A stretch of 64,000 nucleotides of DNA from Symsagittifera roscoffensis (GCF_963678635.1 NC_087067.1:58489487-58553486), one strand, 5' to 3'; shown: positions 11,884 to 27,000, counted from the first letter of the stretch. Made by a program: numbers and translations. The notes: generated by a model not told the origin, from the sequence alone.

Positions 11884-14457
11884 GCGTGTCAGAGGGCTGG
11901 CTCAAGAGGCACAGCCTTTTGACCTGTACCCATATGCCAGAAAATCTGACGCATGGGTACAAAAAAACATCATCAAAAAACAGCAAAAAACAGTTTTGTT
12001 TGTTTGAAAAATTCCACCAGGACGTAGAAAAGAGCTGATCTTTTTAATAAACAGTGTCTTGGAGGATATTTTGATCTATCATTTAAGACTTAAAGAGATT
12101 TTTTTTTTTCAAAAAAAAATTTCAAAAAATTACAAGTGTTAACTTTGTAGGTTCAGACCCCAGATTACTGGAAATAGGCGCAAAATGACGCACACATTAA
12201 GCACTTAAACTGAAGGTCAAAAAAAATTAAGGGTGTAAGAGGGCTGGCTCAAGAGGCACTGCCCTCTGACCTGTACCCACATGCCAGAAACTCTGACGCA
12301 TGGGTACAAAAAAAACATCATCAAAAAACAGCAAAAAACAGTTTTTTGTTTAAAAAAATCAACCAGGACGTAGAAAAGAGTTGATCTTATTAATAAACAG
12401 TGTCGTGGAGGATATTTTGTCTATCATTTAAGACTTAAAGAGAATTTTTATTTATTTTTTTTTGTGAAAAAAAAGTTTCAAAAAATTACAAGTGTTAACT
12501 TTGTAGGTTCAGACCCCAGATTACTGGAAATAGGCGCAAAATGACGCACACATTGAGCACTTAAGCTGAAGGTCAAAAAATAAAGGGTGTCAGAGGGCTG
12601 GCTCAAGAGGCACAGCCCTCTGACCTGTACCCATATGCCAGAAAATCTGACGCATGGATACAAAAAAACATCATCAAAAAACAGCAAAAAACAGTTTTTT
12701 GTTTAAAAAAATCAACCAGGACGTAGAAAAGAGCGGATCTTATTAATAAACAGTGTCGTGGAGGATATTTTAATCTATCATTTAAGACTTAAAGTGAATT
12801 TTTATTTATTTTTTTGTGAAAAAAATAGTTTCAAAAAATTACAAGTGTTAACTTTGTAGGTTCAGACCCCAGATTACTGGAAATAGGCGCAAAATGACGC
12901 ACACATTAAGCACTTAAACTGAAGGTCAAAAAAATTAAGGGTGTCAGAGGGCTGGCTCAAGAGGCACAGCCCTCTGACCTGTACCCATATGCCAGAAAAT
13001 CTGACGCATGGGTACAAAAAAACATCATCAAAAAACAGCAAAAAACAGTTTTTTGTTTAAAAAAATCAACCAGGACGTAGAAAAGAGCTGATCTTATTAA
13101 TAAACAGTGTCGGGGAGGATATTTTGCTGTCATTTAAGACTTAAAGATAATTTTTATTTATTTTTTTTTGTGAAAAAAAAGTTTCAAAAAATTACAAGTG
13201 TTAACTTTGTAGGTTCAGACCCCAGATTACTGGAAACAGGCGCAAAATGACGCACACATTGAGCACTTAAACTGAAGGTCAAAAAAAATAAAGGGTGTCA
13301 GAGGGCTGGCTCAAGAGGCACAGCCCTCTGACCTGTACCCATATGGCAGAAAATCTGACGCATGGATACAAAAAAACATCATCAAAAAACAGCAAAAAAC
13401 AGTTTTCTTTGTTTAAAAAACTCAACCAGGACGTAGAAAAGAGCTGGTCTTATTAAAAAACAGTGTCTTGGAGGATGTTTTGATCTATCATTCAAGACTT
13501 AAAGAGAATTTTTTTTTTTTTTGAAAAAAAAATTTCAAAAAACTACAAGTGTTAACTTTGTAGGTTCAGACCCCAGATTACTGGAAATAGGCGCAAAATG
13601 ACGCACACATTGAGCATTTGAACTGAAGGTCAAAACAAAATAAAGGGTGTCAGAGGGCTGGCTCAAGAGGCACAGCCCTCTGACCTGTACCCATATGCCA
13701 GAAAATCTGACACATGGGTACAAAAAAATCATCAGAAAACAGCAAAAAACAATTTTCTTTGTTTAAAAAATTCAACCAGGACGTAGGCAAGAGCTGATCG
13801 TATTAATAAACAGTGTCGTGGAGGATATTTTGATCTATCATTTAAGACTTAAAGAGAATTTTATTTTATTTTTTTTTTGAAAAGAAAGTTTCAAAAAATT
13901 ACAAATGTTAACTTTGTAGGTTCAGACCCCAGATTACGGGAAATAGGCGCAAAATGACGCACACCTTGAGCACTTAAACTGAAGGTCAAGAAAAATGAAG
14001 GGTGTCAGAGTGCTGGCTCAAGAGGGACATCCCTCTGACCTCTACCCATATGCCAGAAAATCTGACACATGGGTACAAAAAAAAATCATCAAAAAACAGC
14101 AAAAAACGGTTTGTTTATTTAAAAAATTCAACCAGGAAGAAGAAAAGATCTGATTTTATTATTGAACAGTGTCTTGGAGGATATTTTGATCTATCATTTA
14201 AGATTTAAAGAGAATCTTTTTTTTTTGAAATAAAAGTTTCAAAAAAATATAAGTGTTAACTTTGTAGGTCCAGACCCCAGATTACTGGAAATAGGCGCAA
14301 AATGACGCACACATTGAGCACTTAAACTGAAGATCAAAAAAAATAAAGGGTGTCAGAGGGCTGGCTCAAGAGGCACAGCCCTCTGACCTGTACCCATATG
14401 CCGGAAAATCTGACACATGGGTACAAAAAAAATCAAAAAACAGCGAAAAACAGTTTT

Positions 14458-14482
14458 CTTTGTTTAAAATTAACCCTTCCCA
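14458..14482. other. Junction of satellite A and satellite B
   Basis: A monomer sequence runs to TTTGTTTAAAA (about 14469), position about 122 of the monomer. The next bases, TTAACCCTTCCCAG, match the satellite B region AATTAAGCCTTCCCAGG. The change is abrupt, with at most a few shared A/T bases. There is no target-site duplication or element terminus at the junction. Confidence 0.88.
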
Positions 14483-16838
14483 GTTACTCTCAATAAGTTA
14501 AAAAGGCATTACAAAACCCAAAAAGGCAGCACTGGCTTTCAAATTTGTGAAAACTCACATAATGTCTGATAGTCAAGGCCACAAATAAAGAAAAACTGCC
14601 AGTAATGTGACGACATTTTTCTCGAACAAAAAATCACCACAGCGTAAATTCTCTTCTGCAACTATCGCCTACCTAGTAGATTTGACGAATGAAACAACAA
14701 TCAACACATCAAGATGACTTAAATAGCCACACACTGTCCTCAAAAATGAAAAAAACTTGAACCACAAAAATCGCATAAAAGATGAACACAAAAAAGACAT
14801 ATTTCCGAAACATTAACCCCCAAATCAAAAACTTAGTACTCCCAGGAACTGTCAGCATGTCCACAACGCATTAACACCCCGAAAAAAGCCTCGCTGGGTA
14901 TTTCAAAGATGTCAAAACTGAAGAAACATTCAGTAGCCAAGCCCAAAAGATAGTGGAAACTACCAATTTGTGACAACTTTATTGAGACAAAAACACTCCA
15001 GCGCGAATTCGCCAGTGCAACAATCGCAACACTAGTAGAATTGAATAATTGAACAAAAATGGGCACATCAAAAACACTATGTAAGCCAGTCACTGTGATC
15101 AAAAATGGAAGAACTTGTAACGAGAAAAACCGCATCACTGATAGACACATAAAAAGACATGATTCCAGGAAAAAAAAGTGAAATCAATAATAAAGCCTTC
15201 CCAGGTACCCTTAACAAGTTATAAAGGCATTACCAAACCCAAAAAGGCACCACTGTCTTTCAAACTTGTGACAACTCAAATAATGTCTGGTAGTCAAGAC
15301 CAAAAAGAAAGAAAAACTGCCAGTACTGTGACGACAGTTTTTTTTCGAACAAAAAATCACCACAGCGCAAATTCGCTTCTTCAATTATCGCTTTCCTAGT
15401 AGATCTGACGAATGAAACAACAATGAACACATCAAGATAACTTAACTAGACACACACAGTCCTCAAAAATGCAAAAACTTGTACCACAAAAAACCGCATA
15501 AAAGATGAACACAGAAAAAGACATATTTCAGAAACACAAATACCAAAATTAAAAACTTAGTACTCCCAGGAACCGTCAGCACGTCCACAACGCATTAACA
15601 CCTCGAAAAAAGCGTCGCTGGGTATTTCAAAGATGTCAAAACTGAAGAAACATTCAGTAGCCAAGACCAAAAGATAGTGGAAACTACCAATTTGTGACAA
15701 CTTTATTGAGACAAAAACACTCCAGCGCGAATTCGCCAGTGCAACAATCGCAACACTAGTAGAATTGAATAATTGAACAAAAATGGGCACATCAAAAACA
15801 CTATGTAAACCAGTCACTGTGATCAAAAATGTAAGAACTTGTAACGAGAAAAACCGCATCACTGATAGACACATAAAAAGACATGATTCCAGGAAAAAAA
15901 AGTGAAATCAATAATAAAGCCTTCCCAGGTACCCTTAACAAGTTATAAAGGCATTACCAAACCCAAAAAGGCACCACTGTCTTTCAAATTTGTGACAACT
16001 CAAATAATGTCTGGTAGTCAAGACCAAAAAGAAAGAAAAACTGCCAGTACTGTGACGACAGTTTTTTTTCGAACAAAAAATCACCACAGCGCAAATTCGC
16101 TTCTTCAACTATCGCTTTCCTAGTAGATCTGACGAATGAAACAACAATGAACACATCAAGATAACTTAACTAGACACACACAGTCCTCAAAAATGCAAAA
16201 ACTTGTACCACAAAAAACCGCATAAAAGATGAACACAGAAAAAGACATATTTCAGAAACACAAATACCAAAATTAAAAACTTAGTACTCCCAGGAACCGT
16301 CAGCACGTCCACAACGCATTAACGTCCCGAAAAAGCGTCCCTGGGTATTTCAAAGATGTCAAAACTGAGGAAACATTCAGTAGCCAAGACCAAAAGATAG
16401 TGGAAACTACTAATTTGTGACAACTTTATTGAGATAAAATCTCTCCAGCTCGAATTCGCTAGTGCAACAATCGCAACACGAGTAGAATTGAATAAATGAA
16501 CAAAAATGAGCACATCAAAAAAACTATGTCAGCCAGTCACTGTGATCAAACATGGAAAAACGTGTAACGAGAAAAACAGCATCACTGATAGACACATAAA
16601 AAGACATTATTCCAGGAAAAAAAAGTGAGATCAATAATTAAGCCTTCCCAGGTACCCTCAACAAGTTATAAAGGCATTACCAAACCCAAAAAGGCACCAC
16701 TGTCTTTCAAATTTGTGAAAACTCAAATAATGTCTGGTAGTCAAGTCCAAAAAGAAAGAAAAACTGCCAGTACTGTGACGACAATTTTTTTTCGAACAAA
16801 AAATCACCACAGCGCAAATTCGCTTCTTCAACTATCGC

Positions 16839-19800
16839 TTTCTTAGTAGATCTGACGAATGAAACAACAATGAACACATCAAGATAAGTTAACTAGCCAC
16901 ATACAGTCCTCAAAAATGAAAAAACTTGTACCACAAAAAACCGCATAAAAGATGAACACAGAAAAAGACATATTTCAGAAACACAAATACCAAAATTAAA
17001 AACTTAGTACTCCCAGGAACCGTCAGCACGTCCACAACGCATTAAAGTCCCGAAAAAGCGTCCCTGGGTATTTTAAAGATGTCAAAACTGAAGAAACATT
17101 CAGTAGCCAAGACCAAAAGATAGTGGAAACTACCAATTTGTGACAACTTTATTGAGATAAAATGTCTCAAGCGCGAATTCGCTAGTGCAACAATCGCAAC
17201 ACGAGTAGAATTGAATAAATGAACAAAAATGAGCACATCAAAAAAACTATGTCAGCCAGCCACTGTGATCAAAAATGGAAAAACGTGTAACGAGAAAAAC
17301 CGCATCACTGCCAGACACATAAAAAGACATGATTCCAGGAAAAAAAAAGTGAAATCAATAATTAAGCCTTCCCAGGTACCCTTAACAAGTTATAAAGGCA
17401 TGATCAAACCCAAAACGGCACCACTGTCTTTAAAATTTGTGAAAATTCAAATAATGTCTGGTAGTCAAGACCAAAAAGAAAGAAAAACTGCCAGTACTGT
17501 GACAATTTTTTTCGAACAAAAAATCACCACAGCGCAAAATCGCTTCTGCAACTATCGCCTAACCAGTAGATTTGACGAATGAAACAATAATGAACACATC
17601 AAGATGACTTAACTAGCCACACGCTGTCCTCAAAAATGAAAAAAATTGTACCACAAAAAACCGCATAAAAGATGAACACAAAAAAGACATATTCCAGAAA
17701 CACAAATACCAAAATTAAAAACTTAGTACTCCCAGGAACCGTCAGCACGTCCACAACGCTTTAACACCCCGAAAAAGCGTCCCTGGGTATTTCAAAGATG
17801 TCAAAACTGAAGAAACATTCAGTAGCGAAGACCAAAAGATAGTGGAAACTACCAATTTGTGACAACTTTATTGAGATAAAATCACTCCAGCGCGAATTCG
17901 CTAGTGCAACAATCGCAACACGAGTAGAACTGAACAAATGAACAAAAATGAGCACATCAAAAAACTATGTCAGCCAGTCACTGTGATCAAAAATGGAAAA
18001 ACGTGTAACGAGAAAAACCGCATCACTGACAGACACATAAAAAGACATGATTCCAGGAAAAAAAGTGAAATCAATAATAAAGCCTTCCCAGGTACCCTTA
18101 ACAAGTTATAAAGGCATCACCAAACCCAAAAAGGCACCACTGTCTTTAAAATTTGTGAAATCTCAAATAATGTCTGGTAGTCAAGACCAAAAAGAAAGAA
18201 AAACTGCCAGTACTGTGACAATTTTTTTCGAACAGAAAATCACCACAGCGCAAAATCGCTTCTGCAACTATCGCGAAACCAGTAGATTTGACGAATGAAA
18301 CAATAATGAACACATCAAGATGACTTAACTAGACACACGCTGTCCTCAAAAATGAAAAAATTTGTACCACAAAAAACCGCATAACAGATGAACACAAAAA
18401 AGACATATTTCAGAAACACAAATACCAAAATTAAAAACTTGGTACTCCCAGGAACCGTCAGCACGTCCACAACGCTTTAACACCCCGAAAAAGCGTCCCT
18501 GGGTATTTCAAAGATGTCAAAACTGAAGAAACATTCAGTAGCGAAGACCAAAAGATAGTGGAAACTACCAATTTGTGACAACTTTATTGAGATAAAATCA
18601 CTCCAGCGCGAATTCGCTAGTGCAACAATCGCAACACGATTAGAATTGAACAAATGAACAAAAATGAGCACATCAAAAAACTATGTGAGCCAGTCACTGT
18701 GATCAAAAATGGAAAAACGTGTAACGAGAAAAACCGCATCACTGACAGACACATAAAAAGACATGATTCCAGGAAAAAAAGTGAAATCAATAATAAAGCC
18801 TTCCCAGGTACCCTTAACAAGTTATAAAGGCATCACCAAACCCAAAAAGGCACCACTGTCTTTAAAATTTGTGAAAACTCAAATAATGTCTGGTAGTCAA
18901 GACCAAAAAGAAAGAAAAACTGCCAGTACTGTGACAATTTTTTTTCGAACAAAAAATCACCACAGCGCAAAATCGCTTCTGCAACTATCGCCTAACCAGT
19001 AGATTTGAGGAATGAAACAACAATGAACACATCAAGATGACTTAACTAGCCACACGCTGTCCTCAAAAATGAAAAAAAATGTACCACAAAAAACCGCATA
19101 AAAGATGAACACAAAAAAAGACATATTTCAGAAACACAAATACCAAAATTAAAAACTTAGTACTCCCAGGAACCGTCAGCACGTCCACAACGCATTAACC
19201 CTCCCGAAAAAGCGTCCCTGGGTATTTCAAAATTGTCAAAACTGAAGAAACATTCAGTAGCCAAGACCAAAAGATAGTGGAAACTACCAATTTGTGACAA
19301 CTTTATTGAGATAAAATCACTCCAGAGCGAATTCGCTAGTGCAACAACCGCAACACGAGTAGAATTGAGTAAATGATCAAAAAATGAGCACATCAAAAAA
19401 ACTATGTCAGCCAGTCACTGTGATAAAAAATGGAAAAACGTGTAACGAGAAAAACCGCATCACTGACAGACACATAAAAAGACATGATTCCAGGGAAAAA
19501 AAGTGAAATCAATATTTAAGCCTTCCCAGGTACCCTTAACAAGTTATAAAGGCATCACCTAACCCAAAAAGGCACCACTGTCTTTAAAACTTTTGAAAAC
19601 TCAAATAATGTCTAGTAGTCAAGACCAAAAAGAAAGAAAAACTGCCAGTACTGTGACATTTTTTTTTCGAACAAAAAATCACCACAGCGCAAATTCGCTT
19701 CTGCAACTATCGCCTAACCAGTAGATTTGAGGAATGAAACAACAATGAACACATCAAGATGACTTAACTAGCCACACGCTGTCCTCAAAAATGAAAAAAA

Positions 19801-22800
19801 ATGTACCACAAAAAACCGCATAAAAGATGAACACAAAAAAAGACATATTTCAGAAACACAAATACCAAAATTAAAAACTTAGTACTCCCAGGAACCGTCA
19901 GCACGACCACAACGCATTAACCCTCCCGAAAAAGCGTCCCTGGGTATTTCAAAATTGTCAAAACTGAAGAAACATTCAGTAGCCAAGACCAAAAGATAGT
20001 GGAAACTACCAATTTGTGACAACTTTATTGAGATAAAATCACTCCAGAGCGAATTCGCTAGTGCAACAACCGCAACACGAGTAGAATTGAGTAAATGATC
20101 AAAAAATGAGCACATCAAAAAAACTATGTCAGCCAGTCACTGTGATAAAAAATGGAAAAACGTGTAACGAGAAAAACCGCATCACTGACAGACACATAAA
20201 AAGACATGATTCCAGGGAAAAAAAGTGAAATCAATATTTAAGCCTTCCCAGGTACCCTTAACAAGTTATAAAGGCATCACCTAACCCAAAAAGGCACCAC
20301 TGTCTTTAAAACTTTTGAAAACTCAAATAATGTCTAGTAGTCAAGACCAAAAAGAAAGAAAAACTGCCAGTACTGTGACAATTTTTTTCGAACAAAAAAT
20401 CACCACAGCGCAAATTCGCTTCTGCAACTATCGCCTAACCAGTAGATTTGACGAATGAAACAACAATAAACACATCAAGATGGCTTAACTAGCCACACGC
20501 TGTCCTCAAAAATGAAAAAATTTGTACCACAAAAAATCGCATCAAAGATGAACACAAAAAAAGACATAATTCAGAAACATAAATACCAAAATTAAAAACT
20601 TAGTACTCCCAGGAACCGTCATCATGTCCACAACGAATTAACACCCCGAAAAGGCGTCCCTGGGTATTTCAAAGATGTCAAAACTGAAGAAACATTCAGT
20701 AGCCAGGACCAAAAGATAGTGGAAATTACCAATTTGTGACAATTTTATTGAGACAAAATCACTCCATCGCGAATTCGCTAGTGCAACAATCGCAACACTA
20801 GTAGAATTGATTATATGAACAAAAATGAGCAAATCAAAAAAACTATGTCAGCCAGTCACTGTGATCAAACATGGAAAAAGGTGTAACGAGAAAAACCGCA
20901 TCACTGATAGACACATAAAAAGACATGATTCCAGGAAAAAAACGTGAAATCAATAATTAAGCCTTCCCAGGTACCCTTAACATTTTATAAAGGCATCATC
21001 AAACCCAAAAAGGCACCACTGTCTTTCAAATTTGTGAAAACTCAAATAATGTCTGGCAGTCAAGACCAAAAAGAAAGAAAAACTGCCAGTACTGTGACGA
21101 CAATTTTTTTCGAACAAAAAATCACCACAGCGCAAATTCGCTTCTGCAACTATCGCCTACCCAGTAGATTTGACGAATGAAACAACAATGAACACATCAA
21201 GATGACTTAACTAGCCACACGCTGTCCTCAAAAATGAAAAAATTTGTACCACAAAAAATCGCATCAAAGTTGAACACACAAAAAGACATTTTTCAGAAAC
21301 ACAAGAACCAAAATTAAAAAATTAGTACTCCCAGGAACCGTCAGCACGTCCACAACGCATTAACTCCCCGAAAAAGCGTCCCTGGGTCTTTCAAAGATGT
21401 CAAAACTGAAGAAACATTCAGTAGCCAAGACCAAAAGATAGTGGAAACTACCAATTTGTGACAACTTTATTGAGACAAAACCACTCCAGCGCGAATTCGC
21501 TAGTGCAACAACCGCAACACGAGTAGAATTGAATAAATGAACAAAAATGAGCATATCAAAAAAACTATGTCAGCCAGTCACTGTGATCAAACATGGAAAA
21601 ACGTGTAACGAGAAAAACCGCATCACTGATAGACACATAAAAAGACATGATTCCAGGAAAAAAAAAGTGAAATCAATAATTAAGCCTTCCCAGGTTCCCC
21701 TAACAAGTTATAAAGGCATCACCAAACCCAAAAAGGCACCACTGTCTTTCAAATTTGTGAAAACTCAAATAATGTCTGGCAGTCAAGACCAAAAAGAAAG
21801 AAAAACTGCCAGTACTGTGACGACAATTTTTTTCGAACAAAAAATCACCACAGCGCAAATTCGCTTCTGCAACTATCGCCTATTCAGTAGATTTGATGAA
21901 TGAAACAACAATGAACACATCAAGATGACTTAACTAGCCACAGGCTGTCCTCAAAAATGAAAAAATTTGTACCACAAAAAATCGCATCAAACCTGAACAC
22001 ATAAAAAGACATATTTCAGAAACTTAAGAACCAAAATTAAAAACTTAGTACTCCCAGGATCCGTCAGCACGTCCACAGCGCATTAAAACCCCGAAAAAGC
22101 GTCTCTGGGTATTTCAAAGATGTCAAAACTGAAGAAACATTCAGTAGCCAAGACCAAAAGATAGTGGAAACTACCAATTTGTGACAACTTTATTGAGACA
22201 AAATCACTCCAGCGCGAATTCGCTAGTGCAACAATCGCCACACTAGTAGAATTGATTAACTGAACAAAAATGAGCACATCAAAAAAACTATGTCAACCAG
22301 TCACTGTGATCAAAAATGGAAAAACTTGTAACGAGAAAAACCGCATCACTGATAGACACATAAAAAGACATGATTCCAGGAAAAAAAGTGAAATCAATAA
22401 TTAAGATTCCCAGGTACCCTTAACAAGTTATAAAGGCATCACCAAACCCAAAAAGGCACCACTGTCTTTCAAATTTGTGAAACTCAAATAATGTCTGGCA
22501 GTCAAGACCAAAAAGAAAGAAAAACTGCCAGTACTGTGACGACAATTTTTTTCGAACAAAAAATCACCACAGCGCAAACTCGCTTCTGCAACTATCGCCT
22601 AACCAGTAGATTTGACGAATGAAACAACACTGAACACATCAAGATGACTTAACTAGCCACACGCTGTCCTCAAAAATGAAAAAAATTGTACCACAAAAAA
22701 TCGCATCAAAGATGAACACAACAAAAGACATAATTCAGAAACATACATACCAAAACAAAAAACTTAGTACTCCCAGGAACCGTCAACATGTCCACAACGC

Positions 22801-24036
22801 ATTAACACCCCGAAAAAGCGTCCCTGGGTATTTCAAAGATGTCAAAACTGAAGAAACATTCAGTAGCCAAGACCAAAAGATAGTGGAAACTAGCAATTTG
22901 TGACAACTTTATTGAGACAAAATCACTCCAGCGCGAATTCGCTAGTGCAACAATCGCCACACTAGTAGAATTGATTAAATGAACAAAAATGAGCACATCA
23001 AAAAAACTATGTCAACCAGTCACTGTGATCAAAAATGGAAAAACTTGTAACGAGAAAAACCGCATCACTGATAGACACATAAAAAGACATGATTCCAGGA
23101 AAAAAAGTGAAATCAATAATTAAGATTCCCAGGTACCCTTAACAAGTTATAAAGGCATCACCAAACCCAAAAAGGCACCACTGTCTTTCAAATTTGTGAA
23201 ACTCAAATAATGTCTGGCAGTCAAGACCAAAAAGAAAGAAAAACTGCCAGTACTGTGACGACAATTTTTTTCGAACAAAAAATCACCACAGCGCAAACTC
23301 GCTTCTGCAACTATCGCCTAACCAGTAGATTTGACGAATGAAACAACACTGAACACATCAAGATGACTTAACTAGCCACACGCTGTCCTCAAAAATGAAA
23401 AAAATTGTACCACAAAAAATCGCATCAAAGATGAACACAACAAAAGACATAATTCAGAAACATACATACCAAAACAAAAAACTTAGTACTCCCAGGAACC
23501 GTCAGCATGTCCACAACGCATTAACACCCCGAAAAAGCGTCCCTGGGTATTTCAAAGATGTCAAAACTGAAGAAACATTCAGTAGCCAAGACCAAAAGAT
23601 AGTGGAAACTACCAATTTGTGACAACTTTATTGAGACAAAACCACTCCAGCGCGAATTCGCTAGTGCAACAATCGCCACACTAGTAGAATTGATTAAATG
23701 AAAAAAATGAGCACATCAAAAAAACTATGTCAACCAGTCACTGTGATCAAAAATGGAAAAACTTGTAACGAGAAAAACCGCATCACTGATAGACACATAA
23801 AAAGACATGATTCCAGGAAAAAAAGTGAAATCAATAATTAAGACTTCCCAGGTACCCTTAACAAGTTATAAAGGCATCACCAAACCCAAAAAGGCACCAC
23901 TGTCTTTCAAATTTGTGAAACTCAAATAATGTCTGGCAGTCAAGACCAAAAAGAAAGAAAAACTGCCAGTACTGTGACGACAATTATTTTCGAACAAAAA
24001 ATCACCACAGCGCAAACTCGCTTCTGCAACTATCGC
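16839..24036 (+). repeat. 7198-bp block of ten B monomers, copy 1
   Basis: This segment recurs as the next 7198 bp with a constant shift of exactly 7198 at every anchor checked: 17042, 17229, 17761, 18477, 19157, 20638, 21360, 22083 and 22802. Only scattered single-base differences were seen, for example near 18272 (CGCGAAACC versus CGCCAAACC), 21604, 22027, 22257, 22786 and 22891. The breakpoint is visible in the monomer at 24037. It follows AACTATCGC and switches from the local type (CTAACCAG) to the type found at 16839 (TTTCTTAG). This is an in-register tandem duplication inside the satellite. Confidence 0.95.
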
Positions 24037-27000
24037 TTTCTTAGTAGATCTGACGAATGAAACAACAATGAACACATCAAGATAAGTTAACTAGCCACAT
24101 ACAGTCCTCAAAAATGAAAAAACTTGTACCACAAAAAACCGCATAAAAGATGAACACAGAAAAAGACATATTTCAGAAACACAAATACCAAAATTAAAAA
24201 CTTAGTACTCCCAGGAACCGTCAGCACGTCCACAACGCATTAAAGTCCCGAAAAAGCGTCCCTGGGTATTTTAAAGATGTCAAAACTGAAGAAACATTCA
24301 GTAGCCAAGACCAAAAGATAGTGGAAACTACCAATTTGTGACAACTTTATTGAGATAAAATGTCTCAAGCGCGAATTCGCTAGTGCAACAATCGCAACAC
24401 GAGTAGAATTGAATAAATGAACAAAAATGAGCACATCAAAAAAACTATGTCAGCCAGCCACTGTGATCAAAAATGGAAAAACGTGTAACGAGAAAAACCG
24501 CATCACTGCCAGACACATAAAAAGACATGATTCCAGGAAAAAAAAAGTGAAATCAATAATTAAGCCTTCCCAGGTACCCTTAACAAGTTATAAAGGCATG
24601 ATCAAACCCAAAACGGCACCACTGTCTTTAAAATTTGTGAAAATTCAAATAATGTCTGGTAGTCAAGACCAAAAAGAAAGAAAAACTGCCAGTACTGTGA
24701 CAATTTTTTTCGAACAAAAAATCACCACAGCGCAAAATCGCTTCTGCAACTATCGCCTAACCAGTAGATTTGACGAATGAAACAATAATGAACACATCAA
24801 GATGACTTAACTAGCCACACGCTGTCCTCAAAAATGAAAAAAATTGTACCACAAAAAACCGCATAAAAGATGAACACAAAAAAGACATATTCCAGAAACA
24901 CAAATACCAAAATTAAAAACTTAGTACTCCCAGGAACCGTCAGCACGTCCACAACGCTTTAACACCCCGAAAAAGCGTCCCTGGGTATTTCAAAGATGTC
25001 AAAACTGAAGAAACATTCAGTAGCGAAGACCAAAAGATAGTGGAAACTACCAATTTGTGACAACTTTATTGAGATAAAATCACTCCAGCGCGAATTCGCT
25101 AGTGCAACAATCGCAACACGAGTAGAACTGAACAAATGAACAAAAATGAGCACATCAAAAAACTATGTCAGCCAGTCACTGTGATCAAAAATGGAAAAAC
25201 GTGTAACGAGAAAAACCGCATCACTGACAGACACATAAAAAGACATGATTCCAGGAAAAAAAGTGAAATCAATAATAAAGCCTTCCCAGGTACCCTTAAC
25301 AAGTTATAAAGGCATCACCAAACCCAAAAAGGCACCACTGTCTTTAAAATTTGTGAAATCTCAAATAATGTCTGGTAGTCAAGACCAAAAAGAAAGAAAA
25401 ACTGCCAGTACTGTGACAATTTTTTTCGAACAGAAAATCACCACAGCGCAAAATCGCTTCTGCAACTATCGCCAAACCAGTAGATTTGACGAATGAAACA
25501 ATAATGAACACATCAAGATGACTTAACTAGACACACGCTGTCCTCAAAAATGAAAAAATTTGTACCACAAAAAACCGCATAACAGATGAACACAAAAAAG
25601 ACATATTTCAGAAACACAAATACCAAAATTAAAAACTTGGTACTCCCAGGAACCGTCAGCACGTCCACAACGCTTTAACACCCCGAAAAAGCGTCCCTGG
25701 GTATTTCAAAGATGTCAAAACTGAAGAAACATTCAGTAGCGAAGACCAAAAGATAGTGGAAACTACCAATTTGTGACAACTTTATTGAGATAAAATCACT
25801 CCAGCGCGAATTCGCTAGTGCAACAATCGCAACACGATTAGAATTGAACAAATGAACAAAAATGAGCACATCAAAAAACTATGTGAGCCAGTCACTGTGA
25901 TCAAAAATGGAAAAACGTGTAACGAGAAAAACCGCATCACTGACAGACACATAAAAAGACATGATTCCAGGAAAAAAAGTGAAATCAATAATAAAGCCTT
26001 CCCAGGTACCCTTAACAAGTTATAAAGGCATCACCAAACCCAAAAAGGCACCACTGTCTTTAAAATTTGTGAAAACTCAAATAATGTCTGGTAGTCAAGA
26101 CCAAAAAGAAAGAAAAACTGCCAGTACTGTGACAATTTTTTTTCGAACAAAAAATCACCACAGCGCAAAATCGCTTCTGCAACTATCGCCTAACCAGTAG
26201 ATTTGAGGAATGAAACAACAATGAACACATCAAGATGACTTAACTAGCCACACGCTGTCCTCAAAAATGAAAAAAAATGTACCACAAAAAACCGCATAAA
26301 AGATGAACACAAAAAAAGACATATTTCAGAAACACAAATACCAAAATTAAAAACTTAGTACTCCCAGGAACCGTCAGCACGTCCACAACGCATTAACCCT
26401 CCCGAAAAAGCGTCCCTGGGTATTTCAAAATTGTCAAAACTGAAGAAACATTCAGTAGCCAAGACCAAAAGATAGTGGAAACTACCAATTTGTGACAACT
26501 TTATTGAGATAAAATCACTCCAGAGCGAATTCGCTAGTGCAACAACCGCAACACGAGTAGAATTGAGTAAATGATCAAAAAATGAGCACATCAAAAAAAC
26601 TATGTCAGCCAGTCACTGTGATAAAAAATGGAAAAACGTGTAACGAGAAAAACCGCATCACTGACAGACACATAAAAAGACATGATTCCAGGGAAAAAAA
26701 GTGAAATCAATATTTAAGCCTTCCCAGGTACCCTTAACAAGTTATAAAGGCATCACCTAACCCAAAAAGGCACCACTGTCTTTAAAACTTTTGAAAACTC
26801 AAATAATGTCTAGTAGTCAAGACCAAAAAGAAAGAAAAACTGCCAGTACTGTGACATTTTTTTTTCGAACAAAAAATCACCACAGCGCAAATTCGCTTCT
26901 GCAACTATCGCCTAACCAGTAGATTTGAGGAATGAAACAACAATGAACACATCAAGATGACTTAACTAGCCACACGCTGTCCTCAAAAATGAAAAAAAAT

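Larger units (their letters stand above)
1..14469 (+). repeat. Satellite A, left block (41 complete ~350-bp monomers)
   Basis: Head-to-tail tandem array. Taking the GGGTGTCAGAGGGCTGG motif as the monomer start, starts fall at 1, 349, 696, 1045, 1393, 1738, 2095, 2440, 2797, 3143 and so on to 14000 and 14348, so monomers are 342-358 bp. Each monomer has, in order, two inverted repeats in its first 80 bp, an A-rich stretch with CAGCAAAAAACAG, a conserved block around AAACAGTGTCTTGGAGGATA, a poly-T tract followed by a poly-A tract, then GGTTCAGACCCCAG and a tail with GCGCAAAATGACGCACAC. Length differences come mainly from the T and A tracts. Short open frames recur at the repeat period on both strands and are not credible genes. 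The last monomers (about 11500-14469) are more diverged than the interior, as expected for an array edge. The array is cut inside a monomer at about 14469. Confidence 0.97.

Noticed and set aside
1-14469. CRISPR array
   Set aside because: The inverted repeats recur regularly, but the sequence between them is itself conserved in every copy. There are no unique spacers and no cas genes.
17229-17582. 117-118 codon plus-strand frames in satellite B (also 21547-21903, 24427-24780)
   Set aside because: They span a monomer boundary and occur only where single bases happen to remove stops. In the second 7.2-kb copy the frame of 21547 is interrupted at 28801-28806. No conservation as protein.
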